DNA of 64,000 bases from Pelosinus sp. UFO1 (lineage in GTDB: Bacteria > Bacillota > Negativicutes > DSM-13327). Both the position numbers and the translations under genes were made by a program. Positions 8,558 through 17,260 of this stretch are shown here, one piece after another. Position 1 is the stretch's first letter. The number at the start of each line of letters is the position of its first letter. The stretch lies in contig NZ_CP008852.1 of assembly GCF_000725345.1 (NCBI RefSeq), positions 4,146,001 through 4,210,000 of the forward strand, in the 5' to 3' direction. Below the pieces are notes generated by a model. It was not told where the DNA came from, made no database searches, and was given only the letters and a program-made list of their open reading frames with translations.

Positions 8558-9904
8558 TTACGTGTTTAAAGGATCTTCGACGGGTTCGGTTATTGTCGAA
8601 ATAATCAATAGGCTCATAAAAGAACTAGCGGCTAAAAACATGAATACCGCATCCCAACTGTACGCATCGAGAATCATCCCTGTAATTAGCGGAGCACAAG
8701 CGCCGCCAAGTTGCCCGCCTGTATTAATTACAGAACCAGCAATCGGAAATGTTTTTTTAGTCGTCAGCCCCATAGGATATACCATATAGGCTGAAAAGCC
8801 GAAATTCATTAGGATACCCGTCATGAACAAAAGCGTGCCGAGAAAAAATGGATCGTTAGGCGCACTTATTAATGCATACATCATAAAAGCTGTGGACAAT
8901 GAGCTCATCATCATGAGGGGCTTGCGACGTTTATTTATCACCTTGTCTGAAAACCAACCACCCAACATATTCCCTACTACCGCTCCTACCCAGGGAGCCG
9001 AGGCAACAAAACCCATTTTCATAATCGTGAAGTGTTTAACAGTTACTAAATAAGTGGGGATCCAGGCCAATAAGACATTAGTAATACCCATCATAAAGAA
9101 GTAACCAAGGGTACTTCCCCATATATCCCAAGAGCGGAATATCCTGGAGTTAGTGTCTAAAGGATCCGCTTTTCTTGCCCGGATGAATTGATCTAACCAT
9201 TTAAGCGTGTATGGTCTCTTTTGTACCACAGTTTTTTGATCACTCTGTTCAGACTCAATATACTTCAATTCTGCAGGAGAACAGTATGGACTTTCCGATG
9301 GATGATTTTTCACTAGAATGTACCAAATGATAGAGAGGAATATACCTGGCAAAGCAAATAAGTAAAAAATATAATGCCAACTGGACATTTGGATGATTAG
9401 AGCACATAGCGGTGGAACTAATACTGGGCCAAACTTAGCTGCGGAAAGGAAAAGACCTGTTGTAAATCCTTTTTCTCTTGGCGGAAACCAATTATTAATC
9501 GTAGATGTAATCCCAATCGGTAGCGGTCCTTCTGCCAATCCCAGTCCGAAACGATATATTTTCATCATGAGAGGTGAACTCGAAGTTCCTATGAGCCCTG
9601 TGAAAATAGACGTCATAATCATTGCTAATGAAAATATTTTTTGTACCCCAAACTTACTAAACGCAAACCCAGAAGGTATCTGGGCAATCGCATACGCCAA
9701 CAAAAACAGACTGACAAGAGCTCCTGCCTCTGTATTGCTCATCTGGAATTCACTCCTGATAAACGGCAAGGCCATTCCCATATTCGCACGATCAGCGGCA
9801 GCCACTGTATATACCAAAAAAATAAGTCCTGCAACAACCCATCGAAACTTAGTAGGTTTCCCTGCTATGGCTTTTGTTTCTATACCTGCTGTGTTTTGAG
9901 ACAT
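8558..9904 (-). CDS. MFS transporter, anion:cation symporter (ACS) family
   Basis: A 448-residue major facilitator with twelve predicted transmembrane helices. The ACS-type helix 1-2 region reads AADRANMGMALPFIRSEF, and IPSGFAFSKFGVQK is the MFS loop 2-3 motif. A cytoplasmic loop sits near residues 200-240. ACS members carry hexuronates, galactonate, tartrate, phthalate and similar organic anions with a cation. The gene lies 94 bases downstream of an RraA-family gene on the same strand, so the two are probably co-transcribed and act on the same organic acid. Start supported by AAGGAGGAG. The substrate is unknown. Confidence 0.88.
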   Translation of the reverse strand: MSQNTAGIETKAIAGKPTKFRWVVAGLIFLVYTVAAADRANMGMALPFIRSEFQMSNTEAGALVSLFLLAYAIAQIPSGFAFSKFGVQKIFSLAMIMTSIFTGLIGTSSSPLMMKIYRFGLGLAEGPLPIGITSTINNWFPPREKGFTTGLFLSAAKFGPVLVPPLCALIIQMSSWHYIFYLFALPGIFLSIIWYILVKNHPSESPYCSPAELKYIESEQSDQKTVVQKRPYTLKWLDQFIRARKADPLDTNSRIFRSWDIWGSTLGYFFMMGITNVLLAWIPTYLVTVKHFTIMKMGFVASAPWVGAVVGNMLGGWFSDKVINKRRKPLMMMSSLSTAFMMYALISAPNDPFFLGTLLFMTGILMNFGFSAYMVYPMGLTTKKTFPIAGSVINTGGQLGGACAPLITGMILDAYSWDAVFMFLAASSFMSLLIISTITEPVEDPLNT

Positions 9905-9998
9905 TTTTTCTCCTCCTTACTATTAAATCGACTTATTCTTACTAGTCGAAATTACAAAGTCTTCATTCTTATTTGCGCTATTGGGTTACGTTTTCGAC

Positions 9999-10676
9999 TC
10001 AGTCAATATACTCGCATCCCTTATCGTGTAGTATTTTATCTACCCATGTCCTATCCCATGTTTTGCTTTTAATGGATTCCATCATCCCCATTTCTTTCAG
10101 TACCGTTGCTTTAGACCTTATCAGAATTTCCGGTGCATCTTTAGGATCAATAACAACTACACCATCTTCATCACCGACAATTATATCCCCCGGATTTATC
10201 ACAACACCACCACATGATATTGAAACATTAATTTCACCAGGTCCATCCTTATATGGTCCTTTCGGGGTTACACCTGCTGCGTAAACGGGAAAAGTCATTT
10301 TTCTTATGACTCCAGCATCACGAACCGCTCCATCAATAATAAAACCAGCGATTCCCCTTTGTTGTGCCCAGGTAATCATCATCTCACCAGTAATTGCATT
10401 TCCTGTTTCACCAGCAGTGTCTACGATTATCACATCGCCGGAAGCAGCCATATCAATTGCTTTATTTAACATCAGGTTATCTCCAGGTCTGGATTTTACT
10501 GTGAATGCAGTTCCCAAAAGTGGAGTTCCGTTCATATTTCTAATTCTAGCGTCCATGCATGATGTCCGATTCATGTTATCTGCGATATTTGCAACTGGTA
10601 TTCCCCTAAATCCTTCTACCAGCCCTCTTGGTGGTCTAACTACTTTGCTGTAAATTCGAAATCCTACATTTTTCAT
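9999..10676 (-). CDS. RraA / 4-hydroxy-4-methyl-2-oxoglutarate aldolase family protein
   Basis: 225 residues with the RraA fold. It has an N-terminal VANIADNMNRT segment, a central GDVIIVDTAGETGNAITGEMM glycine-rich loop, and the metal/substrate segment IDGAVRDAGVI near residue 113-123 (Gly-x-x-Arg-Asp type). True aldolases of this family cleave 4-hydroxy-4-methyl-2-oxoglutarate or oxaloacetate using a divalent metal held by the Arg-Asp motif, which is present here; RNase E-inhibiting RraA proteins are shorter. A divergent LysR gene and the downstream organic-anion transporter make a catabolic aldolase or lyase role more likely than RNase inhibition. The substrate cannot be assigned. Confidence 0.8.
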   Translation of the reverse strand: MKNVGFRIYSKVVRPPRGLVEGFRGIPVANIADNMNRTSCMDARIRNMNGTPLLGTAFTVKSRPGDNLMLNKAIDMAASGDVIIVDTAGETGNAITGEMMITWAQQRGIAGFIIDGAVRDAGVIRKMTFPVYAAGVTPKGPYKDGPGEINVSISCGGVVINPGDIIVGDEDGVVVIDPKDAPEILIRSKATVLKEMGMMESIKSKTWDRTWVDKILHDKGCEYID

Positions 10677-10789
10677 ACATCTTACTTCCTCTCACCAAAA
10701 TCAAAAGCGATTGATTTTATGCCAAAACTAATTCAAAACAGCACTATAATATAACTTATTATATCGTTACCAGTGCTCACTTTTTTCTA

Positions 10790-10816
10790 TTGACAAAATC
10801 TTTTAACTATTATAAT
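10790..10816 (+). promoter_or_regulatory. probable promoter of the LysR gene
   Basis: TTGACA at 10790-10795 and TATAAT at 10811-10816 are perfect consensus hexamers but only 15 bases apart, shorter than the optimal 17. It is the only good candidate in the 224-base divergent gap, and leaves a leader of about 80 bases. Confidence 0.45.
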
Positions 10817-10900
10817 TTTAATTTATAGATGAATAATAGTAAAACGAATTAATTACCTATTAAATATCTATATAATCGATATTAATTAAGAGGTGGGGTA

Positions 10901-11791
10901 GTGTATACTCTTGGAATTGAAGCATTCTTAGCCATCGTACGTACTCAAAGTTTAAGTCGGGCAGCAGAAAAGTTGCATCTTGCGCAGTCTAGCGTTAGTC
11001 ACAGGCTCAAAATATTAGAAGAAATGATGGGAGCGACCCTGATAGATCGTGGTAAAGGAATTAAAGAAATTAGCTTAACGCCTATGGGAGCAGAATTTCT
11101 ACAGTTAGCAGAAAGATGGAATTCCCTTTGGCTAGAAACTCAGATTTTAAAGTCACAAGGCCCTAAACTTTCCTTATCCTTTGGTGCCGTAAACAGTCTT
11201 AATACCTTTGTTTTCCCACCACTATTTAGTGCAATGACCCAGCACCAACCACCAGTGATATTGGATATTCATACATTACATTCTATCCCCCTTTACGAAG
11301 AACTAGAAAAAGGACAAATACACGTTGGATTTGCCCTTAGGGAACAAACCCTTCCCGGAGTAAATGTTGAACGTTTCTTGACAGTACCAATGGTAGTCCT
11401 TCGCCTGGGAGAACCTTCTGATTCTAACTCAAAGTTAATAAATCCTAATGAACTAGATCCAAACTATGAACTCTATATACCCTGGGGACCACTCTTCCAA
11501 ATTTGGCATGATCGCTGGTGGAATCCGCTCTGTCTGTCAAGAATCAAACTAGAAAGTGCTCAACTATTATTTACCTTGTTGCAACATCCCCTCCAGTGGG
11601 CTATAGTGCCCATGTGGATAGCAAAGTCAGCTTTAAAAGAAGGGAAATTTTCTTATTACAAATTATCTGATCCCCCACCAGACATTGTTTGTTACAAACT
11701 TACCCATAAATACCCCAAACCAAGTACCCTGCAAAGTTTAACCATCCTAGATCATTATCTTGATTTATTAATAACGAAAGATTTTTATTAA
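10901..11791 (+). CDS. LysR-family transcriptional regulator
   Basis: A 296-residue regulator. The N-terminal winged helix reads EAFLAIVRTQSLSRAAEKLH and then QSSVSHRLKILEE (residues 5-40), the standard LysR HTH. A co-inducer binding domain follows. The start is a GTG at 10901 with AGGTGGGG just upstream. It is divergent from the RraA-MFS operon across 224 bases, the usual layout for a LysR protein controlling its neighbour in response to the substrate or a pathway intermediate. It has unusual Trp-rich stretches (PWGPLFQIWHDRWW) in the ligand domain. Confidence 0.9.
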   Translation: MYTLGIEAFLAIVRTQSLSRAAEKLHLAQSSVSHRLKILEEMMGATLIDRGKGIKEISLTPMGAEFLQLAERWNSLWLETQILKSQGPKLSLSFGAVNSLNTFVFPPLFSAMTQHQPPVILDIHTLHSIPLYEELEKGQIHVGFALREQTLPGVNVERFLTVPMVVLRLGEPSDSNSKLINPNELDPNYELYIPWGPLFQIWHDRWWNPLCLSRIKLESAQLLFTLLQHPLQWAIVPMWIAKSALKEGKFSYYKLSDPPPDIVCYKLTHKYPKPSTLQSLTILDHYLDLLITKDFY

Positions 11792-11826
11792 ATTTATTTT
11801 ATTTACCTAAATACCTAAAATCGTAA

Positions 11827-11867
11827 AAGCCGCTAATTACACCTTAAATGGTAATAATTAGCGGCTT
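11827..11867. terminator. hairpin after the LysR gene (probable terminator)
   Basis: Perfect 13-base arms (AAGCCGCTAATTA at 11827-11839, complement at 11855-11867) lie 36 bases after the LysR stop. The tail is ATAACATAAT rather than a T-run, so termination would be weak. Confidence 0.5.
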
Positions 11868-12052
11868 ATAACATAATGATCCGTGTCATTAAAAAAGTTG
11901 GATAACCTAATAAGTATTTCGTACGCACCTTATATATTTTCCACATACTAGGATTCTAACCATATTTTATGTTGATTTTTGTAAAAGAATAAAGGAATTT
12001 AAGTATTTTAATTGAAATAAGAATCTACAAAACATAAACGGGGTGTGTGCAG

Positions 12053-13126
12053 ATGAGTAATATAGAATCTCCTAAAGTACAAAAAATAGTCGAACAAAAA
12101 ATTGAATTTTTAGTACCAGGAATGGAATTAGCTCGTGATGTCTATACAAGCGATGGAAAAATTTTGGCAAATGAAAATACGATCATCAATAAATCAATTG
12201 TAAAGAATTTGCAAAATTGGGATATCGACAAGGTTTCTATACTTGCTGAAATAACAGTTAATCCTATAACAGATCCCAAAATCCAACAATTTATCAACAG
12301 CTATAATCAATCTGTAACCATAGTTCAAAAAACCTTTGAAGATATTCGTCAAACACAAGAAGTCCCCATTGAAACCTTTACCCAAACTGCCGATGATATC
12401 GTTGATAATATATCTGCCACTGGCAATGTTATCGACCAATTATATAATTTACCCCAATGTGATGACTATACATTTCGTCATAGCGTTAATGTCAGTGCCA
12501 TAGCAGCTCTCATAGCTACGTGGCTAAAATTCCCCCCCGAAAGTGTTAGCGCCATTGCTTTAGCTGGGTTACTACATGATGTAGGTAAATCTCAACTGCC
12601 ACAGGAAATATTAAATAAATCCCATCTTCTTGCTCCTAAGGACTATGAATTATACAAAACACATACTACTCTTGGTTATAATTTAGTCAGCAAAATACCA
12701 AATATAGCCCAAAGTGTACTTTCGGGAATATTAGACCATCATGAAAGAGAAGATGGAAATGGTTATCCTAATAATTTGACCTCAGAAGATATTCATCCTT
12801 ATGCCAAGATTATAGCGGTTGCGGATTTATTTGATGAATCTTTAACTATAAACTGCGATACTCCTGGTGCATTGAGCCCTTATTTAAGTTTAGATAAATT
12901 ACGCCAAGACATTTACTCGATTGATGCTAAAACTTGTCTTACTTTTACTGAAAATATGATGAACTTTCTCTCTGGCAACCTGGTCGCTCTCACAAATGGT
13001 CAACAGGGACGAGTTGTTTTTGTAAATAAAGATAAACCATCTAACTCCATTGTGCAGCAACATAATGGTAAAGTTATTGATCTATCAGAGACAGATAATC
13101 TTTGTATCCATTATATTGTTAGGTAG
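12053..13126 (+). CDS. HD-GYP domain cyclic-di-GMP phosphodiesterase
   Basis: 357 residues from ATG 12053. I prefer this start to the GTG at 12047 because the GGGGTG SD lies 7-8 bases before the ATG but only 2 before the GTG. An N-terminal DUF3391-like region begins IEFLVPGMELARDVYTSDG. The HD-GYP catalytic domain (about 130-310) shows HSVNVSAIA, LLHDVGK, and HHEREDGNGYP, i.e. complete HD and GYP signatures. The family hydrolyses c-di-GMP to GMP or pGpG. It lacks a receiver domain, so its input is unknown. It forms a monocistronic unit ending at the 13184 terminator. Confidence 0.92.
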   Translation: MSNIESPKVQKIVEQKIEFLVPGMELARDVYTSDGKILANENTIINKSIVKNLQNWDIDKVSILAEITVNPITDPKIQQFINSYNQSVTIVQKTFEDIRQTQEVPIETFTQTADDIVDNISATGNVIDQLYNLPQCDDYTFRHSVNVSAIAALIATWLKFPPESVSAIALAGLLHDVGKSQLPQEILNKSHLLAPKDYELYKTHTTLGYNLVSKIPNIAQSVLSGILDHHEREDGNGYPNNLTSEDIHPYAKIIAVADLFDESLTINCDTPGALSPYLSLDKLRQDIYSIDAKTCLTFTENMMNFLSGNLVALTNGQQGRVVFVNKDKPSNSIVQQHNGKVIDLSETDNLCIHYIVR

Positions 13127-13183
13127 TAGCAATGTCATTAATGGTAGCTTTTTTATACCCAAGTGTATTTTAAAATATCGTTT

Positions 13184-13226
13184 AAGGCTCAACATGCAGT
13201 AGAACGCTGCCGATTGAGCCTTTTTT
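13184..13226 (+). terminator. intrinsic terminator after the HD-GYP gene
   Basis: AAGGCTCAA (13184-13192) pairs with TTGAGCCTT and is followed by six T residues (13221-13226), 57 bases after the stop codon. Confidence 0.88.
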
Positions 13227-13379
13227 GTCGCATAAACTTAGTATTGTACTAGCATTTTGCGAATAGTTATTATTTATTGTATTATTATATGGGTTAACTA
13301 CATTAATAATTATTAAATTTGGTATCTATAATACATGTATTTATTAGTCAGATTAAAGAACCATACGGGGGGAAATATC

Positions 13380-13679
13380 ATGGAGATTGTTATAATAAGC
13401 CTATTGGCTGGTTGTTTACTGGGAGCCAGTAATTTGATTACCGAAAGATGGATTGGGCATTTAGATAAAATTGTAATGATGATTGTATTCATTTTATTAG
13501 TTTCGGTCGGTATTGGAATTGGCAGTAATCAAGAACTCATCACCAATTTGACCATATTAGGCTGGAAAGCACTGGTGATTGCAGCATTAAGTACTGCTGG
13601 TAGTATATTCGCCTTATGGTTTCTAGTCTCTAAAGCAAATTTTCTACAAAATCACGCCACAGAGGAAAAACAATTATGA
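13380..13679 (+). CDS. LysO-type lysine exporter, N-terminal half as a separate subunit
   Basis: 99 residues from ATG 13380, chosen because GGGGGGAAA lies directly upstream; an in-frame ATG at 13335 has no SD. Three hydrophobic helices with ERWIGHLDKIVMM and VGIGIGSN, matching the amino-terminal repeat of DUF340/LysO membrane proteins. In E. coli LysO both halves are one chain of about 300 residues; here the second half is the next gene, overlapping by four bases. The complex would export L-lysine or a related diamino acid. Confidence 0.78.
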   Translation: MEIVIISLLAGCLLGASNLITERWIGHLDKIVMMIVFILLVSVGIGIGSNQELITNLTILGWKALVIAALSTAGSIFALWFLVSKANFLQNHATEEKQL

Positions 13680-14287
13680 AAATGATTGGCTGTATTGTAG
13701 CAGCAGTTTTAGCGGGTATTTCTCTTGGATGGCTGATGCCTTCTGTTATGAATTCCCAAGTATTAGATAATGTAATCACCTACGTATTGGCGGCCATGTT
13801 ATTTGGCGTAGGTATTAGTATTGGACATAACCGCCGAGAATTAGTAAAAATAAAAGCAGTCGGCTGGCGCATTCTACTAGTTCCCTTAGCCATTGCTGCT
13901 GGCAGTCTTTTAGGTGCTTCCATAGCTAGCTTATTTTTCAACATGTCTTTGAAAGAAGTATTAGTTGTTGGAGCAGGGTTTGGCTGGTACAGTTTATCAA
14001 GTGTGTTAATTACCCAGCTTTATAACGCTGAATTAGGAGCTATTGCATTTTTGGCAAACGTTTTTCGTGAATTAATGGCTTTTGTGTTAATTCCGTTTTT
14101 AGCTATTCAAATTGATAAAATTGTGGCGATTGCTCCTGGGGGTGCGACGACGATGGACTCCACTTTACCGCTTATCGCTAAAATGACGGATACGCCCACG
14201 GCAATGATTGCTTTCGTAAGCGGCCTTATCTTAACAACCTTAGTACCATTTCTTATCCCCTTATTGTTGACAATTCACTATGGATAG
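13676..14287 (+). CDS. lysO: LysO-type lysine exporter, C-terminal half
   Basis: 203 residues, about six transmembrane helices. The repeat segment AMLFGVGISIGHNRRELVKIK mirrors the VGIGIGSNQELITNL segment of the preceding small subunit, as expected for inverted or tandem halves of LysO. The GAGFGWYSLSSVLITQLYNAELGAIAFLANVFRELMA region is the conserved core of the family. It starts at an ATGA overlap with the small subunit, so the two are translationally coupled. A strong hairpin follows within five bases of the stop. No lysine riboswitch was seen upstream. Confidence 0.85.
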   Translation: MKMIGCIVAAVLAGISLGWLMPSVMNSQVLDNVITYVLAAMLFGVGISIGHNRRELVKIKAVGWRILLVPLAIAAGSLLGASIASLFFNMSLKEVLVVGAGFGWYSLSSVLITQLYNAELGAIAFLANVFRELMAFVLIPFLAIQIDKIVAIAPGGATTMDSTLPLIAKMTDTPTAMIAFVSGLILTTLVPFLIPLLLTIHYG

Positions 14288-14291
14288 AATC

Positions 14292-14326
14292 GGCTCAACG
14301 TGCAGAATTATACTGCACGTTGAGCC
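14292..14326. terminator. hairpin after the lysine exporter genes
   Basis: Perfect 14-base arms (GGCTCAACGTGCAG and its complement) around a seven-base loop. The tail TTACACGTTCTATT is only moderately T-rich, so it may attenuate rather than fully stop transcription toward the MocR gene. Confidence 0.6.
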
Positions 14327-14471
14327 TTACACGTTCTATTCGTGATGATTTAAAATTCATAAGCACTAAAGTCTGGACCTATAAAACTTCCCCAAAACTG
14401 GCCCTTTCAAAATTGTGATCTGCATTGTCTAATAAAAACATAGTTTTTTGCATACAAGGAGGAATTCTCTA

Positions 14472-14549
14472 GTGAAGTATCAATCTAAACATGTACAAAA
14501 GAAAAAATTTGAATTCTTATCGGTGAGGCACTATGTTCGTATTAAATGA
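14472..14549 (+). CDS. possible 25-codon lysine-rich leader peptide overlapping the MocR start
   Basis: A GTG at 14472 lies 9 bases after a strong AAGGAGG (14457-14463). The frame runs 25 codons to TGA at 547-549 of this kilobase, ending 17 bases inside the MocR gene in another frame. The peptide begins MKYQSKHVQKKKFEF and has seven lysines in 25 residues. The strong SD belongs to this frame and not to the regulator, which has only GGTGAGG, so ribosomes finishing the peptide could feed re-initiation at 14533. With a lysine exporter upstream this could sense lysyl-tRNA; that is inference. Confidence 0.45.
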   Translation: MKYQSKHVQKKKFEFLSVRHYVRIK

Positions 14550-15948
14550 AAAACTAAAAACTCCTTTATACACCCAGCTCTACGAGCAAATCAGGACTCA
14601 AATTTTAAGTGGGCACCTTTCTCCCGGTACAAAGATTCCATCCAGCCGTAAACTCTCAAATGATTTACATATTAGTCGTACTACTGTTGAAATGGCTTAT
14701 CAACAACTCTATTCTGAAGGATACATTTACGCCAAATCGCGGATTGGGTATTATATTGAAGCACTGGACTTAAACAGTGTCTCTACTCCTCTAGAATCAG
14801 CAGTTATTCCAACGGAAGTTATGCAGCCAACAAATATACAAGGGAAATACGACCTTCGGTATGGCAAACTTGATCCAGGGCTCATTCCCTTCTCACATTG
14901 GCAACGGCTTATCAATAAATGTATTCGGGAAGAAAAAGATAATCTCACCGATTACGGGGCGCCCAATGGTAATATTGGCCTCCGTAAAGAAATAGCGAGA
15001 TATTTGCATGACTATCGAGGTGTGAAATGTAGTGTTGAGCAGATCATTCTTACTTCCGGAACACAACATAGTCTTACCTTGGCTTGTCAGCTGCTAAAAG
15101 AAAAAACAGATAGTATCGCAGTAGAAGATCCTGGTTTTTTCGGTGCCCATTCCGTCTTTGCTAATGCCGGATTTACGATTCTACCTATTCCATTGAATCA
15201 TCATGGTTTAGCTGTTAAAGTACTTGCTGCAACCAAAGCTGGAGCAGTCTACGTTACCCCTTCCCATCAATTCCCGACTGGCCGCATCATGCCAATTACT
15301 CGGCGACTGCGTCTCGTTGCTTGGGCACGTACCAACAATACCTTCATTATAGAAGACGATTACAGTTCTCATCTTCGTTATAACGTTAAACCGATACAAT
15401 CCCTTCAAAGTCTAGCATCAGACAAAGTCATTTATATGGGTAGTTTTTCGAAAGCTTTGCTACCTTCTCTGCGAACTGCTTACGTAGTTCTGCCTGAGCA
15501 GCTTATTAAATCATCTCGCACTCTGCTATCTGGTATTCCCTCATCTGTTCCCCATATAATACAGAGGTCACTGGAATTTTTTATGCAAGAAGGTCATTGG
15601 GAACGTCACCTACGAAAAATGACACGGCAGTTGAAGAAGAGGCATGACATGCTGATGGGGATACTTAAAGCTGAATTTAAAGATCATATTTGCATATCCG
15701 GAATGAATGCTGGGGTCCATCTTCTAGTAGAGTTAGATTGCCTTGCTTCGGAACAGGAACTAATTGCAGCTGCTGGGCGTAAAGGCGTGCAGATACGTTC
15801 CAGCGGCAATCTATGGATGAACCAATCAGACGAAGGAAAAGTACATGTTTTGCTAGGTTTTAGCGCGATATCTCCCGAGCTCATTTCAAAGGCAGTGCAA
15901 GCTTTACATAATGCTTGGCTACCTTATCTTTGCGATAAGCCTTTGTAA
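14533..15948 (+). CDS. MocR-type regulator (GntR HTH plus aminotransferase-like domain)
   Basis: 471 residues. A GntR winged helix lies at the N-terminus (PLYTQLYEQIRTQILSGHL, then PSSRKLSNDLHISRTTVEMAYQQL). The fold type I aminotransferase domain from about residue 110 has AVEDPGF, a TPSHQFPTGRIM segment, the Asp of IIEDDYSS that contacts the pyridine nitrogen, and the PLP lysine in GSFSKALLPSLR. MocR proteins bind PLP and amino-acid-like ligands and regulate genes of vitamin B6 or amino-acid metabolism. It follows the lysine exporter on the same strand. Start ATG 14533 with GGTGAGG. Confidence 0.9.
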   Translation: MFVLNEKLKTPLYTQLYEQIRTQILSGHLSPGTKIPSSRKLSNDLHISRTTVEMAYQQLYSEGYIYAKSRIGYYIEALDLNSVSTPLESAVIPTEVMQPTNIQGKYDLRYGKLDPGLIPFSHWQRLINKCIREEKDNLTDYGAPNGNIGLRKEIARYLHDYRGVKCSVEQIILTSGTQHSLTLACQLLKEKTDSIAVEDPGFFGAHSVFANAGFTILPIPLNHHGLAVKVLAATKAGAVYVTPSHQFPTGRIMPITRRLRLVAWARTNNTFIIEDDYSSHLRYNVKPIQSLQSLASDKVIYMGSFSKALLPSLRTAYVVLPEQLIKSSRTLLSGIPSSVPHIIQRSLEFFMQEGHWERHLRKMTRQLKKRHDMLMGILKAEFKDHICISGMNAGVHLLVELDCLASEQELIAAAGRKGVQIRSSGNLWMNQSDEGKVHVLLGFSAISPELISKAVQALHNAWLPYLCDKPL

Positions 15949-15988
15949 TATGACTAAAACATGCCCACTTTTCCGGAAATATACTAGG

Positions 15989-16591
15989 TTACCTAAAAGT
16001 ATTCTCCTTCACACCTGGCAGCAAATCGTAAATAGACCTGCCAATCCTTTGTTCAAATCTTGCCTTATTTTCAAACAGTAGCTTCCACTTGGCCGTAGTA
16101 TACTCAGTCGTGCCATATCGCAGGGCAACATCGACTAATCTTTTTTCCAGTAGGCAAAATCCGGTAGGAAGTGCTAGGCAATCACATAACTGAATAAGCC
16201 GATCATATTCATTATAATCAATCGATGTTATGTAGGATTTTAAAAAATGTATTTCCTCTGCTGAGCAATCCCACTTCCCAGGATAATCCTCTAGGCCATT
16301 GAACCAAAATGTATGGGTAATACAAATCCTCGCAGCATCCTCATATCCTTGTTGTTGTAAAAAATGATAACCATCAAGAGAATGACGCAGATACGTTATC
16401 CCTGCCCGTCTGCCGATATCATGCAAATATCCCATCACATAAGCCACTTCACTATCAAGCTCTGGATGCACTTTCGCAATCGCCTCAGCAGCCTGGGCAG
16501 TAAACAAAGAGTGTGGTACCCAATTCCCTGGATTGAATTTTTCTGCTTCTAGTAAGAACTGTTTAGCCGTATCCCTGTCGGGGATTTTCAT
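15989..16591 (-). CDS. HD-domain phosphohydrolase
   Basis: 200 residues from ATG 16591, chosen over a TTG 21 bases upstream because GAGGTGG sits 6 bases before the ATG. The HD superfamily signature is present: HSLFTAQAAEAIAK (first His), YLHDIGRRAG (HD pair) and later ITHTFW and ITSIDYNEYDRL. The family hydrolyses phosphomonoesters, often of nucleotides. The substrate is unknown. It is convergent with the MocR gene with only 40 bases between stops and stands alone. Confidence 0.8.
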   Translation of the reverse strand: MKIPDRDTAKQFLLEAEKFNPGNWVPHSLFTAQAAEAIAKVHPELDSEVAYVMGYLHDIGRRAGITYLRHSLDGYHFLQQQGYEDAARICITHTFWFNGLEDYPGKWDCSAEEIHFLKSYITSIDYNEYDRLIQLCDCLALPTGFCLLEKRLVDVALRYGTTEYTTAKWKLLFENKARFEQRIGRSIYDLLPGVKENTFR

Positions 16592-16733
16592 AAATTTCCA
16601 CCTCAAATTCAATCTGTATGAAGACCGATCCCATTATCTTCCCCAAACTTGATTTTATGATAACTATTCAATAGGATAATTCAAGAATACATTCTGCTAC
16701 ACTTATCCTACAATAAATCAACGTAACGATTTA

Positions 16734-16763
16734 AATGAGTCAGGGAACCATCCCTGACTCATT
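16734..16763. terminator. palindrome after the mannose-family PTS operon (REP-like, probable terminator)
   Basis: Perfect 13-base arms: AATGAGTCAGGGA at 16734-16746 and its complement at 16751-16763. It lies 68 bases after the EIIA stop on the minus strand. The TGAGTCAGG..GGTTC core resembles the conserved core of the elements at 46388-46480 and 47376-47460, so it may be a minimal member of the same repeat family. Confidence 0.55.
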
Positions 16764-16830
16764 CCATTTTAACACGCTTTTTTTGTTAGCTCATCTAGAA
16801 TTTAAGTTTTAAAATGTCTCTCCTAATTCT

Positions 16831-17259
16831 TCAAATACCTTCCTCAGGATCGATAACAGTATTTTTATTAACAGTTTCAAATCTTACAGTTGTCCTTTTA
16901 CTTGAAGAAACCATCGAATCAGCCAGTTCTCTAACTGAAATCTTATCTTTTTGGAACACGCCTTCTAATATAGAACCTATATTACATCCTGCAACAACTT
17001 CCATATGATCACTATTGTTAGCAATTTCTACTGAAACTTTAAAAGGAGTCCCACCTAGGATGTCACAAATAAATAACACGCTGGAACCTTTATTTTTTTT
17101 CACCACATTTGTCATTTGTTCTTTTAGCATTTGGTCTGTATCGTTTACCATCAAATCGAGATAATATAAATCTCCATTTTGTCCAGCGAGGAGTTCTATT
17201 GAGCTTTTAAGGCCTGTCGCATAATTCCCATGACCCGTTATTACTATTACTGTTTTCAT
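16831..17259 (-). CDS. PTS EIIA component, mannose family
   Basis: 142 residues. The phosphorylation histidine is His10 in VIVITGHGNYATGLKSS, the hallmark of mannose-family IIA domains; GSVLFICDILGGTPFKVS follows near 75. It relays phosphate from HPr to the IIB subunit. It is the last gene of the operon, starting one base after the IID stop. A stand-alone IIA at the end of a IIB-IIC-IID-IIA order is typical of N-acetylgalactosamine/gluconate-like members. Confidence 0.92.
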   Translation of the reverse strand: MKTVIVITGHGNYATGLKSSIELLAGQNGDLYYLDLMVNDTDQMLKEQMTNVVKKNKGSSVLFICDILGGTPFKVSVEIANNSDHMEVVAGCNIGSILEGVFQKDKISVRELADSMVSSSKRTTVRFETVNKNTVIDPEEGI

Positions 17260-17260
17260 C

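Noticed and set aside
9393-10284. Three plus-strand open frames (168, 143 and 103 codons) over the MFS and RraA genes
   Set aside because: Antisense shadows of clear family members; no SD and no coherent domain.
13127-13379. Lysine riboswitch upstream of the LysO genes
   Set aside because: The gap holds the terminator of the HD-GYP gene and too little room; no L-box core is visible.
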